A DNA stretch of 64,000 nucleotides from Streptomyces sp. WAC05374. GTDB taxonomy: Bacteria > Actinomycetota > Actinomycetes > Streptomycetales > Streptomycetaceae. The stretch covers positions 1 through 64,000 of the forward strand of contig NZ_SMNQ01000004.1 in the NCBI RefSeq assembly GCF_004353505.1, in the 5' to 3' direction. The position numbers were made by a program, and so were the translations under genes. Shown here one piece after another: positions 27,991 through 36,700 of this stretch (the stretch's first letter is position 1; every line of letters begins with the position of its first letter). The notes beneath the pieces were generated by a model. The model was not told the DNA's origin. It saw only the letters and a program-made list of their open reading frames with translations, and did no database searches.

Positions 27991-28829
27991 CTACCGCGAT
28001 ACGGCGCCGGCGCGGTCACCGGAGCAGGGGTCGGGCCGCTCCGGCCGCCCGTCCCGCGCCAGTTCGGCGTTGAACTGCGCGCCCGCCAGCAGCACGACAT
28101 GGGAGACCCACAGCCACACCAGGAACGCCACCACACCCGCCAGCGAGCCGTAGAGACGGTTGTACGTCGCGATGTGCGCCGCGTAGAAGGCGAAGCCCGC
28201 CGACGCCAGCAGCCAGAGCAGCACCGCCAGTGTTCCGCCGGGCAGCGTCCGCCGCACCCCGCGGGTCTCCGGCGGCCCGGACCAGAAGAGAAGCAGTACC
28301 AGGGCGACGGCCACCGTGAACAGCAGCGGCCACTTCAAGCCCGCCCAGACCAGGGCGGCCTGATGGTCCGTACCCGTCCCCCGGCCGATGGCCCGGGCGA
28401 CCCGCTCGGCGGCCGTGAGCGTCAGCACCCCGGTGACCAGCAGTGCGAGCACGGTCAGCGCCCTGAGCAGGATGGCGGGGAACGTCCGCCACGCCGGACG
28501 GCAGTCGGGAACAGCAGCCAGTGGACCGACGGGCCCTCCTGCGGGCCGCTCAGGGCCTGGGCGAGGACCGGACGGGCCGTCTTCGGCACGAAGGCGGCCA
28601 GTTGCGCGACGACCTCCTGGGGGGTGCCCGTGCCGAGCAGGGCGATGGAGAAGACCATCACCAGCAGGGCCGGGAAGACGGCCAGCACCGCGTAGTACGT
28701 CAGCGCCGCCGCCCAGTCGGTGAGGTCGTCCTCCCAGACGGCGACCGGTGTACGGGCCATGGCGCGCGCGTACGCCCCGTGCTCGCGCCGGCCGGGCGCC
28801 GGGCCGCTCGCGGGGACACCGATCGTCAT
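27991..28829 (-). pseudogene. Disrupted YihY/BrkB-family membrane protein gene
   Basis: The N-terminal part from the ATG at 28829 (DDLTDWAAALTYYAVLAVFP, YihY-type) runs to about 28500 and then goes out of frame; the C-terminal part resumes in another frame (TFPAILLRALTVLALLVTGV onward to AQFNAELARDG, ending at 27991) with the typical WLLASAGFAFYAAHIATYN segment. Compared with intact family members the central segment normally lying between these parts is missing, so there is an internal deletion together with a frame break near 28490. Intact members are integral membrane proteins with six helices. Either a pseudogene or a sequence error plus deletion; deletion makes error alone unlikely. Confidence 0.75.
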
Positions 28830-28950
28830 GACACCACCGCTCCGTTCGGGACCTGCCGTCACCCGGCCGCCACGACCCCGGGCGGGCGACGGCGGGTTGC
28901 GTGTCTGGTGCCCCGTCAGGGCGGCGTACACGCCAGGAAGCCCCGCCGTG

Positions 28951-30411
28951 TCACCGCGCGTGCCTGCCCTTCGCCGGCTTCTGCTTCCCCTGCCGCGCCC
29001 CGGTCTCATCGGGAGCCTGGCCGGCCGCTCCGGGACCGGCCGCACGGCCACGCTGCCGCTCCCGGCCGCCGGGGGCCGACGGCGTGCCGCTGTCCCTCGC
29101 CGCCTCCTCGGCGCCGGTGACCCGTCGGCTCCCGGCGTACGAGGGGGACCGCGGCGCGGACGCGGAAACGGCGGCGGCTCCGGCCGGCGGAGCGGACGGG
29201 GAGGAGGGGGCGGACGCGTTCGACCGGTTGGCGTCCGGGGAGGCCGGCTCGGTCGTGGCGGGGCGGGGCGGACCGGACGCGGCGTTCTCCGCCTCGGCGG
29301 ACGGCCCGCCCACCGAACCGGCCAGTCCGACGCCCAGGACGGTCAGGGCCGCTCCGGCGGTCAGCAGTATCCGGCCGGCCCTGCGTGGGGCGGGCTGGCC
29401 GGACGAGGATCGTGCGGGCACCGGCCCGGCGTGGGCGGGAACGGCGGTTCCCGGCGCGGCACCCGCCCCGCGCGACCTCAGCGTGTCCGGGCTCCGCTCG
29501 CCGGCGCCGTCCCCGCCGCTCACGGGCGGGGCACCGAGCACGGAGGATCCCGCGGCCGCGTCGGCCGCTCCCGCGAGAACCTCCGGCGCCAGCGCGGCCA
29601 GGGCGCGCTCACAGGCCCGGGCGTCCGGCCGGCGGCTCTCGTCCGTGTCGGTCATGGCTTCCAGCAGTCCGACGAGCGCCGCCGGTATGTCCGGCGGAAT
29701 GACCGGGGGCCGGTGCAGGCGGGCGATGGCGGCCTCCAGCGGCGCCCCGTCGTACTCCAGTTCACCCTTGATGGACTCGATGAGCACCAGTCCCAGGCTG
29801 TAGACGTCCGCCGCCGGCCCGGCGCCCCGGCCCAGCACCTGCTCCGGGGCCATGTAGGCGGCGGTCCCCACCAGGGCGCCCGGGTCGGTCTGGGTCGCGG
29901 TGCCGAGCAGCCTGGAGATGCCGAAGTCCGCCAGGTGGGGGGCGCCCGCCTCGTCCAGCAGGATGTTCGCGGGCTTGACGTCGCGGTGGACGACTCCCGC
30001 CTCGTGCACATGGGCCAGTGCCGAGGCCAGCGCGGCTCCGATCCGGCACGCCTCGGCGGGCGTGAGCGGCGCCGCGGCGATCCGCCGGCGCAGCGTCGTC
30101 CCTTTGACCAGCTCCATCACCAGGTAGGGCGTTCCGTCGTCCCGGCCGCAGTCGTACACGGTGATCAGGCCGGAGTGCTGCAACTGGGCCAGCAGCCGCC
30201 CCTCGCTGTCGAACCGCTCCTCCGTGTCGGCGGCACCGTCCGGGCGGAAGACCTTCACCGCGACCGGCCGCCGCAGGCGCAGGTCCACGCCCTCGTACAC
30301 ATCGGCCGCGCCACCGCGCCCCAGCAGGTCGTCGAGACGGTAGCGCCCGGCCACCACGTGGGCGGTGAGCCTCTGGTCCGGTCGGATCGGCCACGAGCGG
30401 ACTTTCATCAC
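28951..30411 (-). CDS. Membrane-anchored Ser/Thr protein kinase
   Basis: 486 residues; GTG 30411 and ATG 30408 are adjacent and both fit the GGGAG upstream. The N-terminal kinase domain (about 20-275) has LLGRGGAADVYEG (glycine loop), PVAVKVF (ATP Lys), VVHRDVKPANILL (catalytic loop), LADFGISR (Mg loop) and YMAPEQ. A juxtamembrane Pro/Ala linker is followed by one membrane helix (ILLTAGAALTVLGVGLAGSV, about 355-375) and a low-complexity Ser/Pro/Ala external tail of ~110 residues without PASTA repeats. Hanks-type kinase acting on cytosolic proteins; input unknown. Confidence 0.9.
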   Translation of the reverse strand: MMKVRSWPIRPDQRLTAHVVAGRYRLDDLLGRGGAADVYEGVDLRLRRPVAVKVFRPDGAADTEERFDSEGRLLAQLQHSGLITVYDCGRDDGTPYLVMELVKGTTLRRRIAAAPLTPAEACRIGAALASALAHVHEAGVVHRDVKPANILLDEAGAPHLADFGISRLLGTATQTDPGALVGTAAYMAPEQVLGRGAGPAADVYSLGLVLIESIKGELEYDGAPLEAAIARLHRPPVIPPDIPAALVGLLEAMTDTDESRRPDARACERALAALAPEVLAGAADAAAGSSVLGAPPVSGGDGAGERSPDTLRSRGAGAAPGTAVPAHAGPVPARSSSGQPAPRRAGRILLTAGAALTVLGVGLAGSVGGPSAEAENAASGPPRPATTEPASPDANRSNASAPSSPSAPPAGAAAVSASAPRSPSYAGSRRVTGAEEAARDSGTPSAPGGRERQRGRAAGPGAAGQAPDETGARQGKQKPAKGRHAR

Positions 30412-30610
30412 TGCGCTCCCTGCGTCCTGTTGTCACCTGCCGTCGTCCGCCCGCCCACGTCTGTGCCGCCGATGGCATGCCCGGCCGCGCGGGTGCGAGC
30501 ACCGTGAGCACGTGTGCCCCCTCATCCGCCGGACATCCCCCGCCTCGCCCCCGACCTCGTAAAGGGAGGGTTCGGCACCGCCTCGGCACGATGAGTCACG
30601 CGGACTCGAC

Positions 30611-30650
30611 CGCCGGCCCCCACCGGCCCCCACCGGCCCCCACCGGCCCC
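30611..30650. repeat. 10-bp tandem repeat CACCGGCCCC, four copies
   Basis: Four consecutive copies (the first with one change, CGCCGGCCCC) lie between the kinase start and the tRNA-Pro terminator. No coding or regulatory reading is apparent. Confidence 0.9.
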
Positions 30651-30652
30651 CG

Positions 30653-30696
30653 AAAACGATCAAGGGGCCGTTTCAGATTCCTCTGAAACGACCCCT
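30653..30696 (-). terminator. Terminator of the second tRNA-Pro
   Basis: Arms 30663-30677 and 30682-30696 pair over 15 bases with one mismatch (AGGGG and CGTTTCAGA blocks), loop TTCC. On the minus strand GATCG and four T (30656-30653) follow. The stem sequence differs from that of the first tRNA-Pro terminator. Confidence 0.8.
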
Positions 30697-30715
30697 GACC
30701 TGTGACTCTCACGAG

Positions 30716-30789
<74 letters not shown>

Positions 30790-30888
30790 GTGCCCGTCTG
30801 ACCTGGGGTTTCCCCCGGCCCGGCGTGCATGAGAACAATACCGCACTCCTGCCGGTGATCACGAACCGCTTTGCGCGACCCCGTGCGC

Positions 30889-30919
30889 TTGACCTCAAGT
30901 GCGGTTGACGTCGCACCGT
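30889..30919 (+). promoter_or_regulatory. Candidate promoter of the split transketolase, 19-bp spacer
   Basis: TTGACC (30889-30894) and CACCGT (30914-30919) are 19 bp apart and the ATG at 30927 follows seven bases later, so the mRNA may be leaderless. CCTCAAG inside the spacer has an imperfect inverted partner GTTGACG, reminiscent of the dyads bound by MerR/SoxR-type activators that use 19-bp spacers. No MerR gene is in the window. Confidence 0.4.
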
Positions 30920-30926
30920 CGGTGGC

Positions 30927-31646
30927 ATGACGAACACGGCTGAGACATCCCCGCCGCGCGGCGCCCGGGCGGACGTGCGCGAGCTGAACCGGCTGATGGC
31001 CCTGATGACCGGCGACGAGAAGCACGGACCCGCCGCCACCTCCACCCTGGACGCGCTGTGGGTGCTGTACGACCGGGTGCTGCGTGTGTCGCCCGGGACC
31101 GCCGGCGCGCCCGAGCGGGACAGGTTCCTGCTGTCCAAGGGGCACGGGCCGATGGCGTACTACGCCGTTCTCGCCGCCAAGGGGTTCTTCCCCGAGGAGC
31201 TGCTGCCCGGCTTCGGGGCGTACGACTCGCCGCTCGGCCATCACCCGGACCGGATGCTGGTGCCGGGGGCGGAGATCGGCAGCGGGTCGCTGGGGCACGG
31301 GCTGCCGCTGGCGGTGGGGAGCGTGCTGGGGCTGCGGGCCCAGGGGCTCACCGATCCCCGGGTGTGGGTGCTGGTCGGGGACGCCGAGCTGGACGAGGGC
31401 AGCAACCACGAGGCCATCGCGTACGCCGGGCCGGCCGGTCTGGAGCAGTTGCACACGCTGGTGATCGACAACGCGTCGGCGAGCTTCGGCCGGCCCGGCG
31501 GGATCGTCGCCCGGTTCGAGGCGGCCGGCTGGTCGGCGGAGACGGTCGACGGGCGGGACCACGAGGCGCTGTACGCCGCCTTCACCCGCCCCCACCCGGG
31601 GCGGCCGCGTGCCGTGGTGGCCCGGGTCGAGCCGAAGAACGCGTAG
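30927..31646 (+). CDS. Transketolase-like protein, N-terminal (TPP-binding) subunit
   Basis: 239 residues. DRFLLSKGHGPMAYYAVLA and GSLGHGLPLAVG are the family signatures and GDAELDEGSNHEA, with LVIDNAS, is the thiamine diphosphate/Mg motif (G-D-x-n-N). It equals only the first domain of transketolase; the second domain is the next gene, as in split actinobacterial and archaeal enzymes. The pair transfers two-carbon ketol units between sugar phosphates or acts on a specialised keto substrate. Short UTR or leaderless start. Confidence 0.88.
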   Translation: MTNTAETSPPRGARADVRELNRLMALMTGDEKHGPAATSTLDALWVLYDRVLRVSPGTAGAPERDRFLLSKGHGPMAYYAVLAAKGFFPEELLPGFGAYDSPLGHHPDRMLVPGAEIGSGSLGHGLPLAVGSVLGLRAQGLTDPRVWVLVGDAELDEGSNHEAIAYAGPAGLEQLHTLVIDNASASFGRPGGIVARFEAAGWSAETVDGRDHEALYAAFTRPHPGRPRAVVARVEPKNA

Positions 31647-31665
31647 GGACGGAGGGGGAGAACCC

Positions 31666-32565
31666 ATGGACACGATGCGTGACCGTTTCATCTCGACGAC
31701 CGGCCGGCTGCTGGACGAGGACCCGCGTGTGGCGCTGGTCCTCGCCGAGATCAGCCGCGACGGCTTCCGGCAGGCGGAGCGGAAGCACCCGGACCGGGTG
31801 ATCAACGTCGGGATCAGGGAGCAGCTCATGGTCGGGGTGGGCGGCGGGCTCGCGCTCACGGGGCTGCGACCGGTGCTGCACACCTTCGCGAGTTTCCTGG
31901 TCGAGCGGCCGTTCGAGCAGGTCAAGCTGGACTTCGGGCACCAGGGCGTGGGCGGGGTGCTGGTGAGCGCCGGCGCGTCCTACGACTGGCCGGCCGGCGG
32001 CTTCACCCACATGTCACCGGGCGACGTGGCGCTGCTGGACACGCTCGAGGGCTGGACCGTCCACGTGCCCGGGCACCCGGACGAGGCGGAGGCGCTGCTG
32101 CGGCACGCCGTGGCGGGGGACGACCGGGTGTACGTGCGGCTGTCGCTCCAGTCCAACGAGCGGGCCCGGGCCGTCACCGGTGAGGGCTTCCTCACCGTGC
32201 GCGAGGGGGCCGGGGGCGTGGTCGTGGCGGTGGGGCCGATGCTCGACAACGTGCTGGCCGCGACGGAGGGTGTGGATGTGACGGTGCTGTACGCGACGAC
32301 GGTGCGCCCCTTCGACGGCGCCACGGTGCGGCGCGCGGTGGGCGGAGGGGCGGCGGCGGACGTCGTGATCGTCGAGCCGTACCTGGCCGGTACCTCGACG
32401 GCCGCCGCGAACGACGCGCTCGCGGACGTCCCGCACCGGGTGCTGGGCCTGGGCGTCGCCCGGCGGGAGCTGCGCCGCTACGGCCGGATGGACGAGCACC
32501 TCGCCGCCCACGGCCTCGACCCCCGGGGCGTGCGGGAGCGGATCACGGCGTTCCTGTCCCGATAG
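31666..32565 (+). CDS. Transketolase-like protein, C-terminal subunit
   Basis: 299 residues; the ATG at 31666 has GGAGGGGGAG six bases upstream. The pyrimidine-binding domain shows RVINVGIREQLMVGVGGGLA with the catalytic Glu in (I/V)-x-E-Q, ASYDWPAGGFTHMSPGDVAL and the C-terminal domain VLYATTVRPFDG. It follows the N-terminal subunit after 19 bases and must assemble with it. Its 3' end overlaps the convergent YjbR-like gene by 23 bases. Confidence 0.88.
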   Translation: MDTMRDRFISTTGRLLDEDPRVALVLAEISRDGFRQAERKHPDRVINVGIREQLMVGVGGGLALTGLRPVLHTFASFLVERPFEQVKLDFGHQGVGGVLVSAGASYDWPAGGFTHMSPGDVALLDTLEGWTVHVPGHPDEAEALLRHAVAGDDRVYVRLSLQSNERARAVTGEGFLTVREGAGGVVVAVGPMLDNVLAATEGVDVTVLYATTVRPFDGATVRRAVGGGAAADVVIVEPYLAGTSTAAANDALADVPHRVLGLGVARRELRRYGRMDEHLAAHGLDPRGVRERITAFLSR

Positions 32566-32944
32566 GACCCTCCCGCCCCTCCGGCCCGGCGCCCAGTTCC
32601 GGGTGGGCGGCGAGGAGGCGGCGGGGAGCGGCCTGGCGCCAGGAGTCGACGAGGATCGCGTACAGCTCGTCGGTGCCGTCCAGGGCGGCGAGCCGCACCC
32701 GGAGCCAGGCATGGGCCTCGTCGTGGCCCTCCCGGAGGAAGAACTTCGCGGGCTCCGCCGCGATCAGCTCCTCCCGGTCCTCCTTGGGGCACTTGACGCC
32801 CATGGTCCGGTCGTCGTCGTCCAGCGAGGCGAAGATCTTCCCGCCGATCCCGCCGGCGCGGAACGTCGGCATGCCCCAGGAGAGCTTCTCCGCCGCTCCC
32901 GGAAGGGAGAGCGCGATGCTGCGTACCTCGTCGGCGGTGACCAT
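32543..32944 (-). CDS. MmcQ/YjbR family protein
   Basis: 133 residues from the ATG at 32944. VRSIALSLPGAAEKLSWGMP followed by FRAGGIGGKIFASL and KCPKEDREELIAAEPAKFF is the MmcQ/YjbR (DUF419) pattern, small cytosolic proteins with a CyaY-like fold and possible DNA binding. Function not established. Convergent with, and overlapping, the transketolase C-subunit gene. Confidence 0.85.
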   Translation of the reverse strand: MVTADEVRSIALSLPGAAEKLSWGMPTFRAGGIGGKIFASLDDDDRTMGVKCPKEDREELIAAEPAKFFLREGHDEAHAWLRVRLAALDGTDELYAILVDSWRQAAPRRLLAAHPELGAGPEGREGPIGTGTP

Positions 32945-33024
32945 GGGACGACCGTACGCCCCGCCACCGACAGGCGCGGGCCGTACCGCCGGGCCCGGGG
33001 GTGGCGGGCCCGGCGGCGCGGGCG

Positions 33025-33483
33025 TCACCAGTCGGTCACGCCCGCCGGCTGCTTCACCGTGACGTTGATCCGGTTGAAGAAGTTGGTCGTGGCGATCCAC
33101 AGGACGATCGAGGCGAGCTGCTTCTCGTCGAAGTGGTCGGCGGCCTCGTTCCAGACGTCGTCCGGCACCGGGTCCGACCGGTCGGCGAGCCGGGTGGCGG
33201 CCTCGGCCAGGGCGAGTGCGGCGCGCTCGGCGTCGCTGAAGTACGGCGTCTCGCGCCAGGCGGCGACGGCGTGCAGCTTCTCGTCGCTCACGCCCGAGGT
33301 CCTCGCCTGGCGGGCGCCGAGGTCCACGCAGAAGCCGCAGCCGTTGATCTGGCTGGCCCGCAGGTGCACCAGCTCGAGGACGGTCTCCGGCACGCCCCCC
33401 TTCTTCGCCGCCTTGATCAGATTCTGGATGGCGGTCATCGAGTCGGGCAGGACGGCGGCGGGGTTCGTCATCCGGGCGTTCAT
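33025..33483 (-). CDS. Carboxymuconolactone decarboxylase / AhpD-family protein
   Basis: 152 residues. LVHLRASQINGCGFCVDLGA holds the redox C-x-x-C and the following residues (ARQARTSGVSDEKLHAVAAW) the rest of the AhpD core. Such proteins act as alkylhydroperoxidase-like or disulfide-active enzymes. ERAALALAEAATRLAD and DEKQLASIVLWIATTNFFNR are typical of the single-domain subgroup often placed beside sigma factors; no sigma factor is adjacent here. Upstream gap of 103 bases to the Gfo/Idh gene contains its promoter region. Confidence 0.9.
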   Translation of the reverse strand: MNARMTNPAAVLPDSMTAIQNLIKAAKKGGVPETVLELVHLRASQINGCGFCVDLGARQARTSGVSDEKLHAVAAWRETPYFSDAERAALALAEAATRLADRSDPVPDDVWNEAADHFDEKQLASIVLWIATTNFFNRINVTVKQPAGVTDW

Positions 33484-33586
33484 GGGTGCTCTCCTTCGTT
33501 CCGTACCGTCTCGGTCACCTGTCCGACGGAACGGGGGTACGGGGATGTGACACGCTCCAGGGACGAGCCCGCGAATGTGACGCGCT

Positions 33587-34795
33587 TCACGTCTCGGTCT
33601 GGCCCCGCTCGAAGTACGCCGCCAGGCCGGCGTCCGGTGCCGGCACCCGGCGGGGTGTGCCGCCGTCCCGGAGCGAGGCGGTGGCCAGGCACCCCGTGGC
33701 GACGGCCATCCGGGCGGCGACCGGTGAGGTGTCCGTCGGCCCGCCGTCCCGGACGAACCGGACGAACTCCTCGACCAGCAGCGGATCGGCGCCGCCGTGC
33801 CCCGCGTCCGCGCCCGGTCCGCCGCCGGGTGCCAGGAGGGGGTACGTACCGTCGGCGTCCGGCCGGTATCCGGAGCGCCGGGTGTTCCACACCTTCACGC
33901 ACCCGCCCGGCCCGTCGCCGAAGTTCTCCAGCCGTCCCTCGTCCCCGATGACGGTGTAGTTGCGCCAGTAGTCGGGCGTGAAGTGGCACTGCTGGTAGGC
34001 GGCGAGCACGCCGTTGTCGAGGCGCATGTTCACCAGGGACACGTCCTCCACGTCGATCACGGGGTTGAGGGCGCGCTGGGTGTGCGGCGGCCAGCGGCCG
34101 TCCTCGGTGTACCAGTCGTCGGCCTTGGGTTCGCCGGGCGCGCGGCGGTGCGGGTTGTCGCCGTACACCATCAGGTCGCCCAGCGCCTGGACGTCGCGGG
34201 TCCATCCGCCGGCGAGCCAGTGCAGGACGTCGATGTCGTGCGCGGCCTTCTGGAGCAGCAGGCCGGTGGTGCGGCGGCGTTCGGCGTGCCAGTCCTTGAA
34301 GTACCAGTCGCCGCCGTGGCCGACGAAGTGCCGGACCCACACGGTCCTGACCCGTCCGACCGCCCCGCGGGCGATCAGGTCGCGCATGGTGCGCACGACC
34401 GGCATGTGGCGCATGTTGTGGCCCACGTAGAGGCGGGTCCCGGTCTCCCGGGCGGTGCGCAGGAGGCGGTCGCACCGTTCGACGGTGATGTCGAGCGGTT
34501 TCTCCACGAACACCGGCTTGTCCGCGCGCAGCAGGCGGCAGGCGAGGGCGGCATGGGTGTCGTCGGGGGTGAGGACGAGCACGGCGTCGACATCGGGGGC
34601 GTCGGTCACGTCCTGGTGGCCGGTGTGGAGGCGTACGCCGGGGAGGGCGGCGGCCGCCGCGGCCCGGGCGCGCGGGTCCGGGTCGGCGAGGGCGACGACC
34701 CGGGAGCCGGCTCCGGGGCGGTGGGCGGTGCGGGCGAGGCTGCCGCGCAGCCCGTATCCGAGGACGCCGAGACGGAGGTCGGTCGTGGTGGCCAT
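33587..34795 (-). CDS. Gfo/Idh/MocA family oxidoreductase
   Basis: 402 residues from the ATG at 34795 (GAGG upstream); a longer frame upstream has no ribosome binding site. LGVLGYGLRGSLARTAH is the NAD(P) Rossmann motif, DAVLVLTPDDTHA and VFVEKPLDITVE (E-K-P) are family hallmarks, and LLLQKAAHDIDVLHWL carries the catalytic-region K-x-x-H-D. The C-terminal half is the usual beta-sheet substrate domain with an inserted Pro/Gly loop. Likely oxidises a sugar or inositol derivative; no transporter or sugar regulator is adjacent to narrow the substrate. Confidence 0.88.
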   Translation of the reverse strand: MATTTDLRLGVLGYGLRGSLARTAHRPGAGSRVVALADPDPRARAAAAAALPGVRLHTGHQDVTDAPDVDAVLVLTPDDTHAALACRLLRADKPVFVEKPLDITVERCDRLLRTARETGTRLYVGHNMRHMPVVRTMRDLIARGAVGRVRTVWVRHFVGHGGDWYFKDWHAERRRTTGLLLQKAAHDIDVLHWLAGGWTRDVQALGDLMVYGDNPHRRAPGEPKADDWYTEDGRWPPHTQRALNPVIDVEDVSLVNMRLDNGVLAAYQQCHFTPDYWRNYTVIGDEGRLENFGDGPGGCVKVWNTRRSGYRPDADGTYPLLAPGGGPGADAGHGGADPLLVEEFVRFVRDGGPTDTSPVAARMAVATGCLATASLRDGGTPRRVPAPDAGLAAYFERGQTET

Positions 34796-35398
34796 GTGCG
34801 GTACCTCGTTCCTGGGGGGGGAGGCGGTCTCGTGTCCCTCCCCCGGCAGGCGGCCGGTGACCCGGGGGCCGCGCCCGGGGTGGTGGCGCGCTCCCGAGCG
34901 TGCGCCGTTGCCCGCGGCGGTGCGCGGCTCACTCCGGCCGGCGCTCCGACGCGCCGCTCCGCCGGTGCGCGACCGTGGGTCCACGGCGCACAGGGGCCTG
35001 CACGACGGCGCAATTCCCGCTCACGTACGGAACTGTTTCGGTCGACATGCACGCTGAATCGATCCGGCAGATGCATACCGGTGGGACACCTGCGCATCCA
35101 TGAGGCACCGGCCGGAGTCCGGCGCCCCCTGCCCGGGAAAGCTTTGCCCTTGGCATGTGGCAGAAAGATGCGCTGGGGGAATGCCCTTCGGATAGGACCG
35201 GACAGGCCACTACCATGCGACACATATTTCCCACGGAACGTCAACACGCCGCATTTGAGCCAGAGTTGGCGACCGCGTTGAACCGTTCCGGAATGATCAA
35301 CACCATGAGGTGGTCGGCCTGTTCGGGACGGGACCACTGCCGATGCACCATCTGCTCGAACAACCGCGCGAGCAGGCGTTTCGCAGAGGAGGGCTCGC
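34796..35398. other. Gene-free stretch before the acyl-CoA dehydrogenase homologue
   Basis: About 600 bases. The part 35000-35390 is clearly less GC-rich than its surroundings. Short frames exist on both strands but none has recognisable sequence or convincing ribosome binding sites. It must contain the promoters of the flanking divergent genes; I can name no specific element. Confidence 0.45.
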
Positions 35399-36595
35399 AT
35401 GGACGGGTACTTCGCCAGTCGACTGCATCATCAGCTACGGGGGCACGTCCGGCACTTCGCGGAGAGCGAGGTGCGGCCGCTGGTACCGGCCATGGAGGCG
35501 GCACGGTCGGTCCACCGCGACCTCTCCCGGCGCATAGCCCGGCAGGGCTGGCTGGGCGCGACCATCAGCAGGGACCACGGCGGGATGGGCGTGGGCCACC
35601 TCGGAAAGACGATCATCATCGAGGAGCTCTCCCGGGTCAGCGGCGCCATGGGAGCCATGGTCCAGGCCTCGCAGCTCGGCGCCGCCAAGATCGTCCACTT
35701 CGGCACCGACGAGCAGAAGAAGACCTGGCTCCCGGCGATCGCCGCGGGCGAGTGCCTGCCGACCATCGCGGTCACCGAACCGGAATCGGGCGGCCATGTC
35801 CTGGGCATGAGCGCCACCGCGGTGCGCGACGGGGACGACTACCTCCTGAACGGCCGGAAGGTGTACGTCGGCAACAGCCACGTCGGCGACCTGCACGGCG
35901 TCGTCGTGCGGACCGGGCCCGGCTCCAAGGGGCTCACGGCCTTCCTCGTGGAGGCCGACCGGCCGGGTTTCCGGGTGGGTGACCAGAAACCCACCATGGG
36001 CCTGCACGGGTTCAGCTTCGGCGAGCTGTTCTTCGACAACTGCCGTGTCCCGGCGTCCCACCGGCTCGGTGACGAGGGCGACGGGCTCGCCGTCGCGTAC
36101 TCGTCGAGCGTGCTCTACGGGCGGGCCAACCTCACCGCCGTCTCCCTGGGGCTCCACCGGGCGATCCTGGAGGAGACCACCCGGTTCTGCGAGGAGCGCC
36201 ACCGCTACGGCAGGCCGCTGCACGAACTTCCCTCGGTGAAGCTCAAGCTGGGCCAGATCCAGTCCCGGCTGATGACCGCCCGGCTCGCCGCGTACCACGC
36301 CGTGCACCTGCTGGACACGGGGCTGCCCTGCGACGCGGAGCTGATGAACGCCAAGCTGGTCAACGTCGAGTCGGCGCTGGACTCGGCCCGCAACGCCATG
36401 GAGATCCACGCGGCGGCCGGGCTCTTCACCGACCGGCCCATCGAGCGCTACCTGCGCGACGCGCACCACATCTTCGCCCCGGCCGGCACCTCCGACATCC
36501 AGTTGCTGCGGCTCGCCGAGGTCGCCCTGGGCACGGCCAAGGGACAGTGGTCCGAGCGGCTCGCCGATGTCGTCCGCATGGAACCCGCCCTGTAG
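35399..36595 (+). CDS. Acyl-CoA dehydrogenase-fold protein lacking the usual catalytic Glu
   Basis: 398 residues; GGAGGG lies six bases before the ATG. The three-domain ACAD fold is seen: N-terminal helices, central barrel with IAVTEPESGGHVLGMSATAV (FAD/acyl site) and C-terminal helices with RHRYGRPLHELPSVKLKLGQ and IHAAAGLFTDRPIERYLRDA. At the position of the usual base (Y-E-G-T-S-x-I-Q) it has PAGTSDIQ, and the alternative Glu of isovaleryl-type enzymes (about 255) is replaced as well (VLYGRANL). It may therefore not dehydrogenate acyl-CoA; homologues without the base occur in secondary metabolism and in flavin monooxygenation. Monocistronic, ending at a hairpin. Confidence 0.8.
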   Translation: MDGYFASRLHHQLRGHVRHFAESEVRPLVPAMEAARSVHRDLSRRIARQGWLGATISRDHGGMGVGHLGKTIIIEELSRVSGAMGAMVQASQLGAAKIVHFGTDEQKKTWLPAIAAGECLPTIAVTEPESGGHVLGMSATAVRDGDDYLLNGRKVYVGNSHVGDLHGVVVRTGPGSKGLTAFLVEADRPGFRVGDQKPTMGLHGFSFGELFFDNCRVPASHRLGDEGDGLAVAYSSSVLYGRANLTAVSLGLHRAILEETTRFCEERHRYGRPLHELPSVKLKLGQIQSRLMTARLAAYHAVHLLDTGLPCDAELMNAKLVNVESALDSARNAMEIHAAAGLFTDRPIERYLRDAHHIFAPAGTSDIQLLRLAEVALGTAKGQWSERLADVVRMEPAL

Positions 36596-36608
36596 CGCGC
36601 CCGGCGCC

Positions 36609-36637
36609 CCGGGGGAGCGCGTACGGCACTCCCCCGG
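36609..36637. terminator. Bidirectional terminator hairpin
   Basis: CCGGGGGAG (36609-36617) pairs with CTCCCCCGG (36629-36637) across an 11-base loop, between the convergent acyl-CoA dehydrogenase-like gene and the conservon. No T run. Confidence 0.7.
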
Positions 36638-36700
36638 CGGGCCGCGCCTCCGCCTTCCGGGGGCGGCAGGGCGTACCCCGCCCGCCGCCCCCGGCCGCCC

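Noticed and set aside
30891..30911. A true SoxR box before the split transketolase
   Set aside because: Only the left half matches well; the right half has several mismatches, so it is reported only as a weak promoter hypothesis.
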